Origin: CAYVOX01 sp964453035
GTDB taxonomy: Bacteria; Chloroflexota; Anaerolineae; Anaerolineales; Anaerolineaceae
Reading direction: 5' to 3'
DNA: 8,758 bases
Assembly (NCBI GenBank): GCA_964453035.1
Contig: CAYVOX010000136.1
Location: forward strand, 1-8,758
Shown here: positions 5,971-8,758 of the stretch, in pieces
How positions within the stretch are numbered: the first letter of the stretch is position 1
Layout: each line of letters opens with the position of its first letter
Position numbers and translations under genes: made by a program
The notes under the pieces: generated by a model
What the model saw: only the letters and a program-made list of their open reading frames with translations
Database searches by the model: none
What the model was told of the DNA's origin: nothing

Positions 5971-6066
5971 TTGCCTGGTTGAAAGCGGCTGCAGTTGGAT
6001 TTAATGATGCTATTTTTACGGAAGAACGCACGCGAACCATTCCGACCGACATTTTCAGGAGGGCTA

Positions 6067-6744
6067 ATGAAAGAGCGCATCTTAATCATCGAGGATGACG
6101 AAGCCATTGTCAAAGTCTTGCGGCGCGGCCTGGCCTACGACGGCTACCAGGTGGATACCGCTCTGGATGGTGAATCCGGCCTGGTGATGGCCCGCGACCA
6201 CCACCCCGACCTGGTTGTGCTCGACCTGATGTTGCCAGGCATGGACGGCATTGAAGTCTGCCAGCGCCTGCGCGCCGGCGGCAGCGTGCCCATCCTCATG
6301 CTCACCGCCCGCGATACCATTCAGGACCGCGTCGGCGGCCTGGATGCTGGCGCGGATGACTACATGGTCAAACCCTTCGAGCTGGATGAACTGCTGGCCC
6401 GCGTCCGCGCCCTGTTGCGCCGTACCCAACCCGAGCGCTCCTCCGTTCTCACCTTTGCCGATCTCACCCTCGATACCTCCACCCGCCAGGCCATTCGCAA
6501 AGGGCGCGTCATCTCCCTCACCGCCAAGGAATACGACCTGCTCGAGCTCTTCATGCGCCATCCCCGCCAGGTGCTCACCCGTGAAATGATTTTTGACCGC
6601 GTGTGGGGCTACGATTTTGGCGGTGAAAGCAATGTGCTGGATGTCTATATCCGCTACCTGCGCCAAAAATTAGAAATCGAGGGAGAGATGCGCCTGTTGC
6701 ACACCCAGCGCGGTGTAGGTTACGTGCTGCGCGAAACGCCCTGA
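6067..6744 (+). CDS. OmpR/PhoB-family response regulator (MprA-like)
   Basis: The protein is 225 residues, standard for the family. I chose ATG 6067 because AGGAGGG (6057-6063) lies just upstream and the receiver domain begins at once with MKERILIIEDDE. A 24-codon in-frame extension to 5995 has no family similarity. The receiver domain (1-118) has acidic Asp10 and Asp11, phospho-acceptor Asp53 in VVLDLMLPG, Thr80 in MLTA and Lys102 in VKPF. The C-terminal winged helix (about 128-223) shows LTAKEYDLLELFMRHPRQVLTRE and the ending HTQRGVGYVLRE. When phosphorylated it should dimerise and bind direct-repeat DNA sites. The stop TGA shares its A with the ATG of the sensor kinase, so the two are translated together. 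It resembles mycobacterial MprA most among regulators I know, but orthology cannot be claimed. Confidence 0.95.
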   Translation: MKERILIIEDDEAIVKVLRRGLAYDGYQVDTALDGESGLVMARDHHPDLVVLDLMLPGMDGIEVCQRLRAGGSVPILMLTARDTIQDRVGGLDAGADDYMVKPFELDELLARVRALLRRTQPERSSVLTFADLTLDTSTRQAIRKGRVISLTAKEYDLLELFMRHPRQVLTREMIFDRVWGYDFGGESNVLDVYIRYLRQKLEIEGEMRLLHTQRGVGYVLRETP

Positions 6745-8105
6745 TGTCTTTGCGGCTGAGGCTTACCCTCATCTATACCATGCTGTTAGGGGGCGCCATC
6801 ATCACCTTTGGCTTGATGGTGTATGGCCTGGTCAGCCTGGTTCTGATTCAACAGATTGATAATTCCCTGGTCAGTGCAGCCAACCAGCTGGTTGAACGGC
6901 TGCGCGTCTCGCCCTACAACCAGTTCGACCCCCGCCCCCTCGCCAATTACGAAACCACCGATAACTTGCTCTTCCAGGTGTGGGGCGTAGATGAAATCCT
7001 GCAGCTGGCCCGCCCCCCGGGTATCAGCAGTCCCTATGATCCAATCGCTCTCGAAGCCGGCCAAACGGTCATCCAGAACAGCAAATATAACGCCGTCAAC
7101 CTGCGCGTGCTCACTGTGCCGCTGCAAACTGAGCGCGCCCCGGTCGGCACCCTGCAGGTGGCTATCGCCCTCAACCTGGTGGAGGTGGTGCAAAGAACGC
7201 TGGCTTCGATCCTCTTCCTGCTGGCCCTCCTGGCCATGGTGTTATCCGGCCTGGCCGCCTCCTTCACCACCGGGCGTATGCTGGCCCCGCTCAATACGGT
7301 CACCCAGGTTGCCACCCAGATCACCCGCGCCGATGACCTCTCGCGGCGCATCCCGGAAACCGATAACCGCGTGGACGAGGTCGGGCAGCTCATCCAGGCC
7401 TTCAACGAAACCCTCGAGCGGCTTGAAAACCTCTTCACCATGCAGCGTCGTTTCCTGGCGGATGTCTCCCACGAGCTGCGCACCCCGCTCACTGTCATCA
7501 AAGGCAACGTTGGCCTCATGCGCCACGTTGGGGCAGACGCCGAATCGCTGGAGAGCATTGACCAGGAAGTTGACCGCCTCACCCGCCTGGTGGGTGATTT
7601 GCTGCTGCTGGCTCAGGCGGAATCCGGGCGGGTGCCCTTTGATATGGCCCCCGTGGAACTGGATACCGTCCTGCTGGAGGTTTTCCAGCAAATGCGCGTG
7701 CTGGCTGGTGACCGGCTGCATGTGGTGATGCAGGAAATTGACCAGATTCTCATCAACGCCGACCGCGACCGGATTAAGCAGATGCTGCTCAACCTGGTGG
7801 GCAACGCGGTGCAGTACACCCCCTCAGGCGGGGTCGTCACCCTCAGTCTGAGAAAAGACGGCGACCGGGCGCATTTTTCGGTCACCGATAACGGCCCCGG
7901 CATTCCTGCCGAAGACCTGCCGCACATTTTTGAGCGCTTCTACCGCGGCGAAAAGAGCCGCACGCGCAGCAAAGGCAGCGGGTTTGGCCTGGGACTTTCG
8001 ATTGCTTACTGGATTGTGCGCAACCACAACGGCACTGTTGAGGTAGAATCAAGAGAGGATAAAGGCACCACCTTCAACGTCTGGCTGCCCATACTCACGC
8101 CCTGA
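6744..8105 (+). CDS. HAMP-domain sensor histidine kinase
   Basis: The protein is 453 residues and complete. A membrane segment at about 8-35 and a second at about 152-174 enclose an extracytoplasmic sensor domain of about 115 residues with no recognisable fold. A HAMP linker follows (about 175-230, with RMLAPLNTVTQVATQI). The DHp domain carries the phospho-accepting His243 in VSHELRTP. The ATPase domain has the N box LNLVGNAVQYTP (349-360), G1 box DNGPGI (382-387), F box FERFYRG (396-402) and G2 box GSGFGLGLSI (411-420). It should autophosphorylate at His243 and pass the phosphate to Asp53 of the response regulator encoded immediately upstream, whose gene it overlaps by one base. No PAS or GAF domain is present, so the signal is probably sensed outside the membrane, in it, or through HAMP. 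Confidence 0.96.
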   Translation: MSLRLRLTLIYTMLLGGAIITFGLMVYGLVSLVLIQQIDNSLVSAANQLVERLRVSPYNQFDPRPLANYETTDNLLFQVWGVDEILQLARPPGISSPYDPIALEAGQTVIQNSKYNAVNLRVLTVPLQTERAPVGTLQVAIALNLVEVVQRTLASILFLLALLAMVLSGLAASFTTGRMLAPLNTVTQVATQITRADDLSRRIPETDNRVDEVGQLIQAFNETLERLENLFTMQRRFLADVSHELRTPLTVIKGNVGLMRHVGADAESLESIDQEVDRLTRLVGDLLLLAQAESGRVPFDMAPVELDTVLLEVFQQMRVLAGDRLHVVMQEIDQILINADRDRIKQMLLNLVGNAVQYTPSGGVVTLSLRKDGDRAHFSVTDNGPGIPAEDLPHIFERFYRGEKSRTRSKGSGFGLGLSIAYWIVRNHNGTVEVESREDKGTTFNVWLPILTP

Positions 8106-8166
8106 GGTTTCAAACCGCGCCGCCCGAAGAAGGTCGTGATTCGAACGATGGGGTTATCTTTTATCA

Positions 8167-8758
8167 ATGGGACTGGCTTACAGTTATCGGCTCTTTTTTC
8201 CGCGTAAGGCGCTCTGGAGTGTGCTGCAGGGTCTGGAGGCTCATTGCGAGCGCACCCTGCTGCCAACCCTCATCGTGTTTCCTGAACACATGTTGCCAAT
8301 CCACCTCGAGGCTACCCTCAAAGAGGACCGCCTCGTGCGCTTTGACGACGTGGAGTTTAATTTCGCGCTTTCGATGGCCTTCCCCACCGAGCCGGTCATC
8401 CGCGAGTTTAAAGCCCACCTGCTGGGGGACCAGGCCCAGGTCGAACCAGGCAAATCCCACCCCAATATTGAATACGTGGGCGTCATCTACCTCACCATTC
8501 ACAATTATCTCAAAGTCAATGACCCCCAAAAACCGCTGCCCGACCTGGTGCTGTTCAGTTTTGGCACCACCGGCACGCGCATGAGCCTGCTCTTCTCAGA
8601 ATCCGAGTCCATTCGCTCAACCTTCATCCGCCTGCTGGCAGCCTACAATGGCGTCTGCGGCGTGTTCAACCGCGAGCTTGAAGGCAACTTATTCTGGTTC
8701 AAAGGCCGGGAAATGAACCGAAACCTTTCAAATTCATTCATGACTCCGGACGAAATTG
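8167..8758 (+). CDS. Unrecognised protein, 3'-truncated by window end
   Basis: An open frame begins at ATG 8167, the only ATG after the in-frame stop at 8137-8139, and is still open at the window end, giving 197 residues. I do not recognise the family. The visible part looks soluble, with no signal peptide or membrane segment. It has an N-terminal helix (about 14-30), a strand-rich middle (about 33-70 and 101-115), and a segment of alternating hydrophobics, LPDLVLFSFGTTGTRMSLLFSES (about 124-146), followed by a helix and a second sheet-like piece, FNRELEGNLFWFKGREM. Codon use and third-position GC match the neighbours, which supports a real gene. No strong Shine-Dalgarno precedes the ATG. It starts 61 bp after the sensor kinase on the same strand and may be part of the same transcript. 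Confidence 0.7.
   Translation, partial: MGLAYSYRLFFPRKALWSVLQGLEAHCERTLLPTLIVFPEHMLPIHLEATLKEDRLVRFDDVEFNFALSMAFPTEPVIREFKAHLLGDQAQVEPGKSHPNIEYVGVIYLTIHNYLKVNDPQKPLPDLVLFSFGTTGTRMSLLFSESESIRSTFIRLLAAYNGVCGVFNRELEGNLFWFKGREMNRNLSNSFMTPDEI

Noticed and set aside
5995..6066. 24-codon N-terminal extension of the response regulator
   Set aside because: It has no similarity to receiver domains, while a strong AGGAGGG site precedes ATG 6067, where the fold begins.
6082..6666. Minus-strand frame opposite the response regulator
   Set aside because: It is an antisense shadow; the plus strand has all receiver and winged-helix motifs.
8106..8116. GGTTTCAAACC palindrome after the sensor kinase as a terminator
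   Set aside because: The arms leave a one-base loop and no T-tract follows, so it cannot form a functional intrinsic terminator; an operator role is unsupported.

Overview
The window looks like a piece of a draft bacterial genome of moderately high GC. Its gene content and protein style suggest a Chloroflexota (Anaerolineae-like) bacterium, but this is an inference from general familiarity with such proteins, not from a marker gene. Two runs of exactly 100 N (1192-1291 and 2464-2563) are scaffold gaps, so the distances and reading frames across them cannot be trusted.

Layout. (1) 1-873, plus strand: the C-terminal part of a PfkB-family sugar kinase, best read as 2-keto-3-deoxygluconate kinase. 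(2) 874-1436: no credible gene. It holds a stable hairpin, short fragments resembling the neighbouring tRNA, and a tandem array of a perfect 38-bp repeat broken by the first gap. (3) 1437-1524, minus strand: tRNA-Ser(CGA) with its own extended -10 promoter. The repeat array lies just downstream of this tRNA, and every repeat unit carries the last 8 bases of the tRNA 3' acceptor strand. (4) 1603-5893, minus strand: a probable operon, in transcription order an RNase D-type exonuclease, a beta-CASP metallo-beta-lactamase ribonuclease, a nitroreductase, and an AraC-type regulator with a GyrI-like ligand domain. The second gap hides the junction of the last two, which otherwise read as a false fusion. 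(5) 5894-6066: a divergent control region. (6) 6067-8105, plus strand: an OmpR-family response regulator and its HAMP-containing sensor histidine kinase, overlapping by one base. (7) 8167-8758, plus strand: the start of an unrecognised protein that runs off the window.

How the genes fit together. The minus-strand operon joins two RNA-processing nucleases, whose stop and start codons are one base apart, with a flavin reductase and a one-component regulator that probably senses a small molecule. The divergent two-component pair resembles the MprA/MprB class of envelope-stress systems. The most unusual feature is the tRNA-linked tandem repeat array. It recalls the E. coli tyrT locus, where repeats downstream of a tRNA each contain a copy of the tRNA 3' end. 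I saw no transposase, integrase, CRISPR array or other mobile element.
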